Shown: positions 1 through 6,749, numbered from the stretch's first letter. The stretch: 29,022 nucleotides of DNA from Thiorhodovibrio sp. (GCA_007128075.1 SKYD01000077.1:1-29022), one strand, 5' to 3'. Notes: generated by a model from the letters alone, not told the origin. Translations and numbers: made by a program.

Positions 1-141
1 AAACCCACTCGCTCCTTCCTTACGCCTTGTCGAAAGCGGCCACCGCTGGCGTTCACAGTGGCATTTCATGACCTTCCCAACATAGCTCACCACCTGCGTG
101 GATTGCTCGGTCTGCACCCTCGCTGACTCTTTAGAAAACAT
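1..141 (-). CDS. Possible partial ORF at the left edge, unrecognised
   Basis: A reading frame opens with ATG at 141 and stays open to the window edge (47 codons). It begins 9 nt after the stop of the DUF4040 gene, which would suit an operon position. The translation is polar and basic, with a Cys-His-Cys stretch (CHCERQRW), and is unlike the hydrophobic MnhB, MnhC or MnhD subunits expected next in an Mrp/Mbh-type operon. No Shine-Dalgarno is visible. A competing plus-strand frame (positions 1-126, ending TGA) is also open, so coding strand is uncertain. It could be the start of an inserted element. Confidence 0.2.
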   Translation of the reverse strand, partial: MFSKESARVQTEQSTQVVSYVGKVMKCHCERQRWPLSTRRKEGASGF

Positions 142-150
142 CAGATATGC

Positions 151-795
151 TTAGAAAAGAGTAGGTTTTAGCGAGGGGCTAACCCCGCGATCTAAACGGG
201 CAAAATAGGTCACCAGCACCACCAGCCCCGCCCCCGAGGTCAAGCCCAGGGCGATTCTTAGCGGCCAGTGTCCCCAGTGCAGTGGCAGGTCAAAGACCAA
301 CAGCACCAACACCGCCGCTCCAGCAAGCCCTGCCAGCAGCGGCATCAAATGATTGTAACGCCGGGTTTGGCGCGGACTCACCAACCGTTTTAGGGTAATT
401 GCCATTGCAAACAACACCCCGCCGACCAGTGCTTGTCCAGCGATCCCTTCACCCTGTGTCCAAATCAGTGCGGCACCGATCAACAGCAGTGGGAATAACA
501 CATCAACGGCCGCCCGCAACAGCCAAGACAGCGGCGCGGCACCAATGCGCGCCGGTGCGGTTTCTGCGTAACTTAGCCGCACCAGTAAAACACTGAGCGT
601 TAAACCAATGATCGCCTGTATCAGCGCGGCATAGGTGGCGCCAGCAAAGGCCAACACCAAACTCAGCAACAGGGTAAAAGCCAGATACATCAGTGCAGCA
701 CGCAGCGGCGAGCGTTCGAGCATCGACAACAGCGCGGTGATGACAAGACCGAGTGATAGCACTGCAATCAGTCCAATGATGCCTGCTGCTAACAT
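151..795 (-). CDS. DUF4040/MnhB-like membrane subunit of an Mrp-type Na+/H+ antiporter (MbhD-E-like)
   Basis: This 214-residue protein is almost entirely hydrophobic, with about six predicted transmembrane segments. The N-terminal ~80 residues resemble the DUF4040/MbhD module (a run of helices ending in a short SYAETAP loop), and the second half resembles the MbhE/MnhB-type helices. It would sit in the inner membrane as a small subunit of a multisubunit cation/proton antiporter module. Its start overlaps the stop of mrpG by 7 nt, so it belongs to the mrpE-F-G operon. The order E, F, G, DUF4040 matches Mrp/Mbh-type clusters, where genes for MnhB, MnhC and MnhD usually follow; none is visible in the remaining 150 bases. 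Antiporter family assignment is firm from context; the exact subunit letter is less so. Confidence 0.75.
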   Translation of the reverse strand: MLAAGIIGLIAVLSLGLVITALLSMLERSPLRAALMYLAFTLLLSLVLAFAGATYAALIQAIIGLTLSVLLVRLSYAETAPARIGAAPLSWLLRAAVDVLFPLLLIGAALIWTQGEGIAGQALVGGVLFAMAITLKRLVSPRQTRRYNHLMPLLAGLAGAAVLVLLVFDLPLHWGHWPLRIALGLTSGAGLVVLVTYFARLDRGVSPSLKPTLF

Positions 796-1085
796 GTGGG
801 CGGCTCGTGTTGGGTTGATGATTCAGCGACCAGCGCACTTTGGGTGATCAACGCCAAAATCACCGGCAGCATAATCAGCAGCATCAGCCCCAAGATCACC
901 AATCGATTCCACCACGCCGGCTCAATTAAAATTCCCGCCACCAGCAACACGATGATTGCTGGAAATGCAGTTTTGGTGACCACCTGCAAGCGTGATGGCA
1001 CATCGGGCAACAACCACAGCGCGAGGCTACTGAGAAAAAGACCAGCGGCGGCGATCAGCAACAGACTATCGAAGATCAATCGCAT
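789..1085 (-). CDS. mrpG: Mrp-type Na+/H+ antiporter subunit G
   Basis: This 98-residue protein has three predicted transmembrane helices and the MnhG/PhaG pattern. A first helix leads into a short loop DVPSRLQVVTK, close to the family signature in which a conserved D-x-x-x-R-x-x-x-x-x-K stretch follows helix one, then two more helices. It is expected to be a small inner-membrane subunit of the antiporter complex. The start (ATG at 1085) lies inside the end of mrpF with a 10-nt overlap, and the end overlaps the DUF4040 gene by 7 nt, implying translational coupling. Length is at the short end for the family. Without the large MnhA/D subunits in view it is not possible to say which ion or partner complex it serves. 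Confidence 0.8.
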   Translation of the reverse strand: MRLIFDSLLLIAAAGLFLSSLALWLLPDVPSRLQVVTKTAFPAIIVLLVAGILIEPAWWNRLVILGLMLLIMLPVILALITQSALVAESSTQHEPPTC

Positions 1086-1345
1086 GATGAGGACCCATGG
1101 GACAATAAAACCAGAACAATCAACGCGACAAAACCCAGCGCGGCCAGTGCCAAGGCCAGATCAAGCACCAGTGCCAGCCCCGACATGGTGGCAAACACCA
1201 CGCAGCCGATGATCACCACCAGCCACACCAAGGCTGCACTGGTTAAACGCTCGTGAGGCTGGCGCGCTCGCCACAGATCAGCCAAACTGAGTAACAGTGC
1301 GCCAGCAATCAACGCCAGCGTCAGACCAGCAAGTGGTGTTGGCAT
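1076..1345 (-). CDS. mrpF: Mrp-type Na+/H+ antiporter subunit F
   Basis: This 89-residue, three-helix protein matches the MrpF/MnhF/PhaF profile: helix, then a polar loop with basic residues (DLWRARQPHERLTSA), followed by a helix pair. It is an inner-membrane accessory subunit of multisubunit cation/proton antiporters. The ATG at 1345 overlaps the TAA of mrpE by one base (TAATG) and the gene overlaps mrpG by 10 nt, so the three genes are translated as a coupled unit. In most MrpF proteins the loop carries a conserved aspartate; here acidic residues around D23 and E32 are candidates. Assignment rests on size, topology and position between E and G. Confidence 0.8.
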   Translation of the reverse strand: MPTPLAGLTLALIAGALLLSLADLWRARQPHERLTSAALVWLVVIIGCVVFATMSGLALVLDLALALAALGFVALIVLVLLSHGSSSCD

Positions 1346-1851
1346 TATCGAACGGCTCCCTGCAATAATCGCTCCCAGGCCAGCAATTGCGCCTGTGCTG
1401 TTTCTGGACTTGCCAGCGGTGGCCGCCCCGAGGGCAGAACATGCACCGTCAGCCGCCCACCGGATAAGGCAACCACCAACAAATTGGGGGTTAAACTCAG
1501 CGCGTAGGCGAGTAGCAGCCGCCCAAGGCGCGATTGTAGCGCGGTATTTAGCTCCATCGACAGACCAGCGCGGGCGATCCGTGGTCTAAAAATCCACAGC
1601 GGCGTGGTCAGTGCCGAGCGCACTAGCATCAGCAACAAACGACCCGTGAACTGTAGCCAACTTAGCAACGCCTGGGGCCGCAACCGCAACCCCGTCAACA
1701 GCCCCAGATGTGCACGAGCTAACACCGTGACTGCCAGCCCCAAGAGCGCGGACAACCCCGCACCCAGTGCTGAAAATGAGGCGGTGAGCAACAACCAAAA
1801 CAAGGTTGCCAACAGCCATCCTAAAAGAAAATGGAGCGGACCTGTGCGCAT
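1345..1851 (-). CDS. mrpE: Mrp-type Na+/H+ antiporter subunit E
   Basis: This 168-residue protein has a hydrophobic N-terminal half (two or three helices up to about residue 80) and a soluble cytoplasmic tail. The tail carries family-typical features: a RPRIARAGLSMELNTALQSR segment, LANALSLTPN-like sequence (YALSLTPNLLVVAL), and a VHVL strand. The SLTPN motif is characteristic of MrpE/MnhE. It heads the operon mrpE-F-G-DUF4040. The 100 bases upstream of the ATG contain no clear Shine-Dalgarno or sigma-70 promoter that I can identify. Its product should anchor assembly of the small subunits; transport itself needs the MnhA/D subunits, which are not in the window. Confidence 0.85.
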   Translation of the reverse strand: MRTGPLHFLLGWLLATLFWLLLTASFSALGAGLSALLGLAVTVLARAHLGLLTGLRLRPQALLSWLQFTGRLLLMLVRSALTTPLWIFRPRIARAGLSMELNTALQSRLGRLLLAYALSLTPNLLVVALSGGRLTVHVLPSGRPPLASPETAQAQLLAWERLLQGAVR

Positions 1852-1952
1852 GATAGCTAATCAAGTGAGTGCAACAAAAGGCTATTGTGACACTTTAACA
1901 AAAATACTGCCAGATTCCTGGCATCGATCCCAGGGCTAGCGCGTATAAATCC

Positions 1953-2125
1953 TCATCCAAATAGTACTTTAGCGCGGTAGTCATCATCCTAAAGTGGTCT
2001 TGCGGCGTTTCTTGGACATGCGCAGAAAGGTCGCATCCAAGCGCCAGTGCAGTTGATTTTCGATGCTCCAGTGACCGCGCACGGCTTGGGCGAAGCGTTC
2101 GGCTTGGGCAGGGATGGAAGTTGTC
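1953..2125 (-). pseudogene. ISAs1-family transposase remnant (C-terminal end, deleted and frameshifted)
   Basis: On the minus strand the stretch SIPAQAERFAQAVRGHWSIE followed by NQLHWRLDATF is the conserved C-terminal block of ISAs1-family DDE transposases, which includes the catalytic Glu region (HWSIEN). Directly after LDATF the sequence jumps to LRMSKKRRKTTL, so roughly 30 residues normally present are missing. A frame change near 1988 then leads into DDDYRAKVLFG and a TGA at 1953-1955, which is the usual C-terminal end of these proteins. Upstream the similarity ends near 2125, where antitoxin leader DNA begins. This is a decayed tail with no terminal repeats that I can see, and it cannot be active. 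Confidence 0.8.
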
Positions 2126-2180
2126 AATCGCGGAGTGTCGGTGGGGGGGAATGGTGTAGACTTAAAACCTTGTGTCAGTG

Positions 2181-2207
2181 CCCTCGCCCGAACGGGCAGG
2201 GTTTTTT
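2181..2207 (+). terminator. Terminator-like hairpin in the antitoxin leader
   Basis: The stem CCCT-(C)-GCCC, loop GAAC, and GGGC-AGGG has one bulged C and is followed directly by six T residues (2202-2207). It has the form of an intrinsic terminator, yet it ends one base or so before the GGAGA ribosome binding site of the DUF2281 antitoxin gene at 2219. It could end transcription coming from the left, attenuate the antitoxin mRNA, or be an end structure of the neighbouring decayed element. Confidence 0.55.
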
Positions 2208-2218
2208 GGAGAATCCGC

Positions 2219-2443
2219 ATGACGACAATTGCCGATCTGATCTACGAGGAGGCCAAAACCTTGCCCGAGCACCAGGGCGCGGAAGTCTTGGACTTTATTG
2301 ACCACCTTCGCTCCCGCTCCTCTGTCAAGCCTGACTCGGAAAATCCATCGCAGCGGATGGTGGAATTGGAGGAATTCTTCTCCCAATACCCGCGAATTCC
2401 CAAAGACTTTAAGTTCAATCGGGAAGAAGCGAATGAGCGTTGA
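2219..2443 (+). CDS. DUF2281/VapB-type antitoxin
   Basis: This 74-residue protein starts at the ATG preceded by GGAGA (2208-2212); a longer frame upstream lacks a ribosome site and is not family-like. The N-terminal ~30 residues (MTTIADLIYEEAKTLPEHQG, then AEVLDFIDHLRSR) match DUF2281-type antitoxins. These helical proteins accompany PIN-domain toxins. The C-terminal half is acidic/aromatic (EEFFSQYPRIPKDFKFNREE), suitable as the toxin-binding tail. It overlaps the PIN toxin start at 2433 by 11 nt, the usual toxin-antitoxin arrangement. The antitoxin looks complete although its toxin is truncated. Confidence 0.8.
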   Translation: MTTIADLIYEEAKTLPEHQGAEVLDFIDHLRSRSSVKPDSENPSQRMVELEEFFSQYPRIPKDFKFNREEANER

Positions 2444-2639
2444 ATTTATCGATACCAATATCGCCCTATACAGCCTTAGCGAGGAACAGCCAAAACGCCG
2501 CATAGCACTTTCCATTCTAAGCCGCCAACCGACTATTTCATTACAGGTTCTCAATGAAGCAGCAAATGTGATGAGGCGAAGACTCGGATTCGATATCCCG
2601 ATAAGCCGATACACCTTGGCTTTGCGCTGCTTGGGGTAG
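2433..2639 (+). pseudogene. VapC-type PIN-domain toxin, 3'-truncated
   Basis: The frame begins MSVEFIDTNIALYSLS, with the first PIN catalytic aspartate in FIDTN, and continues to LQVLNEAANVMRRRLG, which carries the second acidic residue (the Glu of LNE). Family members of this type run to about 130-140 residues and have further acidic residues in a DALI-like motif. Here similarity stops near residue 56 (about position 2600), and the remaining dozen residues are antisense of the Uma2-type gene on the other strand before a stop at 2637-2639. The catalytic centre is incomplete, so the RNase toxin should be dead. It overlaps the antitoxin gene by 11 nt. Confidence 0.8.
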
Positions 2640-3031
2640 AGCAAAACATAGTGCTCTACCCCTTCCTCTTGGTAGAGCTGGAACTTGGTCTGCTCATCGC
2701 GGCGTGCAGTTCTGGGCGAGATCACTTCAGCAATCAGCACCGGAGCGCGAGTGATGCGATCACCATCAGGCGGCGAGCAAATCACGATCACATCAGGGCG
2801 AGTGACCGTATCAGTTGAAAACTCGACATCAATTTCATAAATCACTTCACAGTTGGGGCAAGAATCAAGTGCCGTCGCCAGTTGCACGAACAAACGCCCA
2901 CCAATCCGCTGATGGTCAACATTGGGCGAGGGCGACATTGCAAGCGGAACGCCTCGAATCAGCTCCCAGTCCCCTTCCCAATGGCGGTAATCGTCGAGTG
3001 TGTAATATTCAATCGCGGCAACGGTGGACAT
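2602..3031 (-). pseudogene. Uma2-family (DUF820) endonuclease-like gene, 3'-truncated
   Basis: The start is ATG at 3031, preceded at a proper distance by GGGAG; a frame upstream to 3169 lacks such a site. About 143 residues match the Uma2/DUF820 family, restriction-endonuclease-like PD-(D/E)XK proteins. Visible landmarks are YTLDDY...WELIRGVPLAMSPSP at the N-terminus, FVQLA, EVIYEIDVEFSTD, RPDVIVI (the PD motif), VLIAEVISP (the ExK-like strand) and YQEEGVEHYVLLYP. Similarity ends at KVYRLI near 2602; the usual final ~40 residues are missing. The reading frame does not stop there: it runs through antisense vapC, vapB and leader DNA to 2162, so a chimeric protein of about 289 residues would be made if expressed. 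Confidence 0.75.
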
Positions 3032-3334
3032 TGATTTGGCTCCCAATGACAACGGATTGACTGCATATCTGCGATGGCTGATGATCGAGTATAAAGCAGA
3101 GCGCGGGAGGTGGTGGTAGACTGAACCCTGTGCGGTGGCTTGTCGAAAATATGTAATCAAGGTACACAAAAAATGCTTTCACCATCACAAGCTATACGGC
3201 TGCTTGGTTCATTAACAGTAAGTGGTGAACTAGCCCATCTTATCGCCAAAACAGCAAAAACTGGCGGAATCTCGTTTTAGTTCCAAGCTAAGATAGCATC
3301 GAACAAAAAACTTTTTTACTGCGAGGATAGTAAA
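3032..3334. other. Intergenic region upstream of the DUF262-DUF1524 gene
   Basis: This ~300-base stretch has no recognised gene. It contains one short plus-strand frame (ATG at 3173 to TAG at 3278-3280, 35 residues, MLSPSQAIRLLGSLTV...), which I do not recognise and for which only a poor ribosome site is present. It should also hold the divergent promoters of the Uma2-type gene and the DUF262 gene, but I see no convincing sigma-70 boxes. The base composition becomes visibly AT-rich from about 3150. Confidence 0.4.
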
Positions 3335-5086
3335 ATGTCAAACATCATTACTGTTAATAAATTTCTTATGGACAAGATGTTTTCTATTCCAACATATCAG
3401 CGTGATTATGCTTGGACTATAACTCAAGTTGACGACTTGATGTCCGACATTCATGACGCTTTAGTCGAAAAATCTACGCACTATCTAGGGACGCTCGTTC
3501 TTGCTTGTATTCGCAACCAATCTTTTGAAATCGTTGATGGTCAGCAAAGGCTTTCAACGCTTACTTTAGTCATACGGGCACTGTTAAATGAGCTTGACCC
3601 TAATGGTAGATATCGAATAGTTAACGAAGATAATCTTCTTGGGGCTAAGCCTAATCTTAGACTTGATTTTGGTAAAAATCAGGGCTTTGTGGATGATATG
3701 TTTTCTGGTAAGCAAGCAATACCCGCAACATTGGGGCAGCGTAAATTGCTGAAAGCGTTTAATTTTGCTACAGAGCGAGCCAGAAACCTTAAACGCCAAG
3801 ACCAAGACGGAGAGCGCTTGGTGAAAGAATGGATTGATACAATAAAATCCTTAGAGATAATCGAATTTGTCGCCACTGATACTGGGCGTGCTATACGGAT
3901 GTTTCAGACAGTCAATGACCGGGGTGTGCCTTTGACATACATAGATAAAGCAAAAGCATTGCTGGTATATTTTTCTAATCGATACTTGAACGGGAAGCTT
4001 GATAGTAAAATTAGCGACGCTTTCGGTCAATGCTTTTCAGCTTTTGACTCTCTAAAAGAGTTTGTTAGCAAAACGGGATACCGCATTGACAATATTGCGC
4101 GGGATACATTCACCGAAGACGATATTTTGCGTTACCACTATCTTGCTTATCATAATGATGATGCACTTAATGTAACAGACTATGATGGTACGGTGCGAAC
4201 GGTGGTATTCGAAGGTTTCCTTAAAGGTACTTTAAAAAGCCTCTGTCAGCAACCTATAAAATTGGAATCATTTATTAATGATTATGTTGATGACCTTAGT
4301 CAATTTGCGCAGGCATTTGAGGGCTTGATTACCGGGGCGGAAAAGAATTCGCGCCTTTATAAGGTTTTTATTGTTCTAGGGCTTTCGGCGCGACTTTACC
4401 CTTTAGTAATTCGACTGTTCCAAAGGGATCTGCTGTTTCATGCTACAGCGCAAAATAATGGGATAGATCTTCTGCATTGCATTGAGGTGTGTGATGTTAG
4501 GATCTACAAAACAAGGGGAACTGACCCGGCTAAAGATATTGGAAGCATTTCCCACGGATCGCAGAAATCCTGTTCCAATGATATTGCCCAGAGAATCAAC
4601 GAATTCACTAAGCGATTTATGCCCGATTCAATTTTTCAAAACAGTCTTTCTCAAGATATGTACCATAATGGTGCTCTTTTGCATATTTTGCTTTGGCACG
4701 ACGAACAAGTAGCGAATTGCGAATATTCACTCGAAAAAATCTTCGATATGACAGTTAACCAAATGACACGGGAACATATACTTTCTCAAACTCCAAATTG
4801 GTCTGTTTGTGAACAAGGTTTTTTAGACGACGCTGATTTTGAAAGTCATTTGCATACTATTGGCAATCTTACGCTACTATCGGGATCCGAAAACTCTAAA
4901 TGCCAAAATCAGCCAGCATATACAAAAATGACTCCAGGGTTCTATGGCAGTTCTATTTATGCGGCAACTCGGCAACTAGCGCACAAATATGGCCCAACTT
5001 CGGAACAATTTGATAAGGATGCGTTAATTAACAGGACTAATGATATTGTTGCTGCTGTAATGAATAGATGGGCAATCTGTAATTAA
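3335..5086 (+). CDS. DUF262-DUF1524 fusion, GmrSD-like type IV restriction or defence nuclease
   Basis: This 583-residue protein has an N-terminal DUF262 domain: IPTYQRDYAW at 18-27, the hallmark DGQQR at 68-72, and the MFQTVNDRGVPLTYIDKAKA block near 190. DUF262 is a ParB-like NTP-hydrolysing/sensing fold. The C-terminus holds a DUF1524 His-Me-finger nuclease: REHILSQ (H481), then HTIGNLTLL (H507, N511) and a downstream Asn-rich segment. The same pairing occurs in GmrSD, BrxU and SspE, which restrict modified phage DNA or act with phosphorothioation systems. Start ATG 3335 follows GAGGAT. Codon use is AT-rich: the line 3961-4020 has 23/60 G+C against 35/60 in 6361-6420 of the PP2C gene, suggesting recent transfer. 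It lies 3 nt before the next gene. No methylase or dnd gene is nearby. Confidence 0.88.
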   Translation: MSNIITVNKFLMDKMFSIPTYQRDYAWTITQVDDLMSDIHDALVEKSTHYLGTLVLACIRNQSFEIVDGQQRLSTLTLVIRALLNELDPNGRYRIVNEDNLLGAKPNLRLDFGKNQGFVDDMFSGKQAIPATLGQRKLLKAFNFATERARNLKRQDQDGERLVKEWIDTIKSLEIIEFVATDTGRAIRMFQTVNDRGVPLTYIDKAKALLVYFSNRYLNGKLDSKISDAFGQCFSAFDSLKEFVSKTGYRIDNIARDTFTEDDILRYHYLAYHNDDALNVTDYDGTVRTVVFEGFLKGTLKSLCQQPIKLESFINDYVDDLSQFAQAFEGLITGAEKNSRLYKVFIVLGLSARLYPLVIRLFQRDLLFHATAQNNGIDLLHCIEVCDVRIYKTRGTDPAKDIGSISHGSQKSCSNDIAQRINEFTKRFMPDSIFQNSLSQDMYHNGALLHILLWHDEQVANCEYSLEKIFDMTVNQMTREHILSQTPNWSVCEQGFLDDADFESHLHTIGNLTLLSGSENSKCQNQPAYTKMTPGFYGSSIYAATRQLAHKYGPTSEQFDKDALINRTNDIVAAVMNRWAICN

Positions 5087-5089
5087 AAG

Positions 5090-5965
5090 ATGACCAGCCA
5101 ACAAGACCTTGACATCGACCTCGACCCGATACTGTCTACTCACCCAGGGTTTCAATCCACCAACGGAAACTCAACCCACTATAGCCCACGCATCTTTTCA
5201 TGCTGCATCGGTCTAGGGCAGCAAACCAAGCCGCTACTGACAGCGTTGCGCCAGCATCAGACCGAACGCTTTGCTGTCGATGGTCTGTTTGTCCAATCTG
5301 GCGCAAAACTGTCAGTGTTGGAGGCTTGGTCAAATGGGACGCTGCTTCAAGTGCCTGATTTTGTGGTTGTGGCCATTGATGTGACAGATCCGCACGCTCT
5401 GGAATTAAGCCAATTGTGGGCAGAGATGCTGGCTGATCAACACACGGCTGGCAAAACCTATCGCGTTGCAATGCTCATCGGTGATGCCCCCTCGGCGATC
5501 ATGGCAGCCTTAAACCATGAATTGAGCACGAATTTCGGTTCTGTCATTCACATCCAGCCGCAACGGCGGGTTTTGCAGCACACCACCATAACCCGCCTCA
5601 CCATGGGAATGCTGTTTTTAAATAGCACCCTGATTTGCCATGACATGGGCGATTTACAATCTGTGCTGCGTGCTGGCAAACGAGTCCGCAGTGCCGCGAC
5701 TGTTTGGAACCATCCCGACCGTGAGCAACAGGCATTGGAGCGTTTGCTCACTCAGTTGCAACCGCAACACGCGAAAGGTGTCATCGCCTTGTTCTATCTT
5801 CCTTGGTTCGATAACACCATCGCTGAATATTCGCGCCTCACCGACAGCTTGCGTGATCGCTGGCCACTGTTGGATGAAATACCATTTTTTACCGTCACTT
5901 ATGGCCAAAAAATTTGGCGGAGCGGACGCTGGGTTCTCGTCTTGACTGTGGCAGAGGATGAATAA
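5090..5965 (+). CDS. Divergent FtsZ/tubulin-like protein with a degenerate GTP site
   Basis: This 291-residue protein matches no named family I know at a glance, but a motif-by-motif reading fits an FtsZ/tubulin fold. Residues 34-50 (RIFSCCIGLG...LL) sit where FtsZ has its T1 glycine loop. DFVVVAIDVTDPHA (90-103) is where FtsZ has D-M-V-x-x-A-G-x-GGGTGTG, but the glycine loop has become DVTDPHA. VAMLIGD (126-132) follows as the next strand. HDMGDLQSVLRAGKR (184-198) mirrors the FtsZ DFADV...VM..G segment. GVIALFYLPWFDNTIAEYSR parallels the C-terminal GVLVNIT...DL...E stretch. GTP hydrolysis is therefore unlikely. It starts 3 nt after the DUF262 gene and overlaps the PP2C gene by one base. Assignment is by eye only. 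Confidence 0.6.
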   Translation: MTSQQDLDIDLDPILSTHPGFQSTNGNSTHYSPRIFSCCIGLGQQTKPLLTALRQHQTERFAVDGLFVQSGAKLSVLEAWSNGTLLQVPDFVVVAIDVTDPHALELSQLWAEMLADQHTAGKTYRVAMLIGDAPSAIMAALNHELSTNFGSVIHIQPQRRVLQHTTITRLTMGMLFLNSTLICHDMGDLQSVLRAGKRVRSAATVWNHPDREQQALERLLTQLQPQHAKGVIALFYLPWFDNTIAEYSRLTDSLRDRWPLLDEIPFFTVTYGQKIWRSGRWVLVLTVAEDE

Positions 5966-6741
5966 TGGCGCAAGAATGTGTATTGGTTCAGCATCGTGGC
6001 TTAGTAACGCGAAACCAACAGGATGCGTTGCTGGTTGCCGATCAAGTGTGGCAGGCGGATGATGTGCCGCCCCGCGCTCATTCTCTCAACCCCAAGCAAG
6101 GATTGTGCGCAGTCGCCGATGGTGTTGCCGCGAGTAACAAACCCCAGAGGGCAAGCCGCGCTTTGCTGGAGATTCTATGCGATGCTCAGGATGACGCATC
6201 GGATCACTTTCAGGACGGCTGGCTTGGCCCACGCGCAGTGCGACGCTGGATTCACCCGCGCTTGTGTCGCCGATTATCAAGCCGACCAACATTGCGCACC
6301 AGTGCCACCACGCTCGCCATGCTGCAATGGCGCGATGGGCATTACAGCGCGCTCAATGTCGGCGATTCGCGGATTTACTGCATTTCCCCCGCTGGCGAAT
6401 GGCAACAGGTCTCGCTGGATCACACCTATTACCAATCGATGATTCAGCGCGGCGAATTACAGCGCGGCGCGAATGTCGGTCAGCTTTATCACGACCTTGA
6501 ACACATGATCAGCGCCGATGACAGCGAAGACGAGTTTGCGATTCATTGGCAGACTGGACAATTACCCGAGGCAGCGACTTGGCTACTGTGTACTGATGGC
6601 TTACACGACAGCCTAAGCCAGACCGAGATGCAAGCGCTGTTCGACCCCAAGGCACCACTCACCGAGATCGCCGAGCGTTACCGCCAAGCGGTGCTGGATG
6701 CAGGCGCACCAGATAATTTATCGTTCATTTTTTTGCGCTGA
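5965..6741 (+). CDS. PP2C-family serine/threonine protein phosphatase
   Basis: This 258-residue soluble phosphatase of the bacterial PppA/Stp type has all the metal-binding aspartates visible: RNQQD (D20), AVADGV (D52-G53), the conserved NVGDSR (133-136), LLCTDGL (D211-G212) and the terminal APDNLS (D250-N251). It should be an active Mg/Mn-dependent phosphoserine/phosphothreonine phosphatase. It is coupled to the FtsZ-like gene by a TAATG overlap, so that protein or its partners are the natural substrate candidates. No Ser/Thr kinase is present in the window, which is unusual because PP2C genes are often paired with a kinase. It ends 8 nt before the convergent prfH gene with no obvious terminator between them. 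Confidence 0.92.
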   Translation: MAQECVLVQHRGLVTRNQQDALLVADQVWQADDVPPRAHSLNPKQGLCAVADGVAASNKPQRASRALLEILCDAQDDASDHFQDGWLGPRAVRRWIHPRLCRRLSSRPTLRTSATTLAMLQWRDGHYSALNVGDSRIYCISPAGEWQQVSLDHTYYQSMIQRGELQRGANVGQLYHDLEHMISADDSEDEFAIHWQTGQLPEAATWLLCTDGLHDSLSQTEMQALFDPKAPLTEIAERYRQAVLDAGAPDNLSFIFLR

Positions 6742-6749
6742 ATCGATTC

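Noticed and set aside
1..126. Open plus-strand frame at the left edge as the end of a gene
   Set aside because: Only 41 codons, no recognisable motif, and it competes with an equally open minus-strand frame.
2162..3169. A 335-residue minus-strand ORF as one gene
   Set aside because: Only the 3031-2602 part is Uma2-like; the rest is antisense of vapC, vapB and leader DNA, and the first 46 codons lack a ribosome site.
5090..5965. The 291-residue protein as a TerY-like vWA protein of a TerY-P triad
   Set aside because: No DxSxS MIDAS motif is present; the motif order fits FtsZ/tubulin better.
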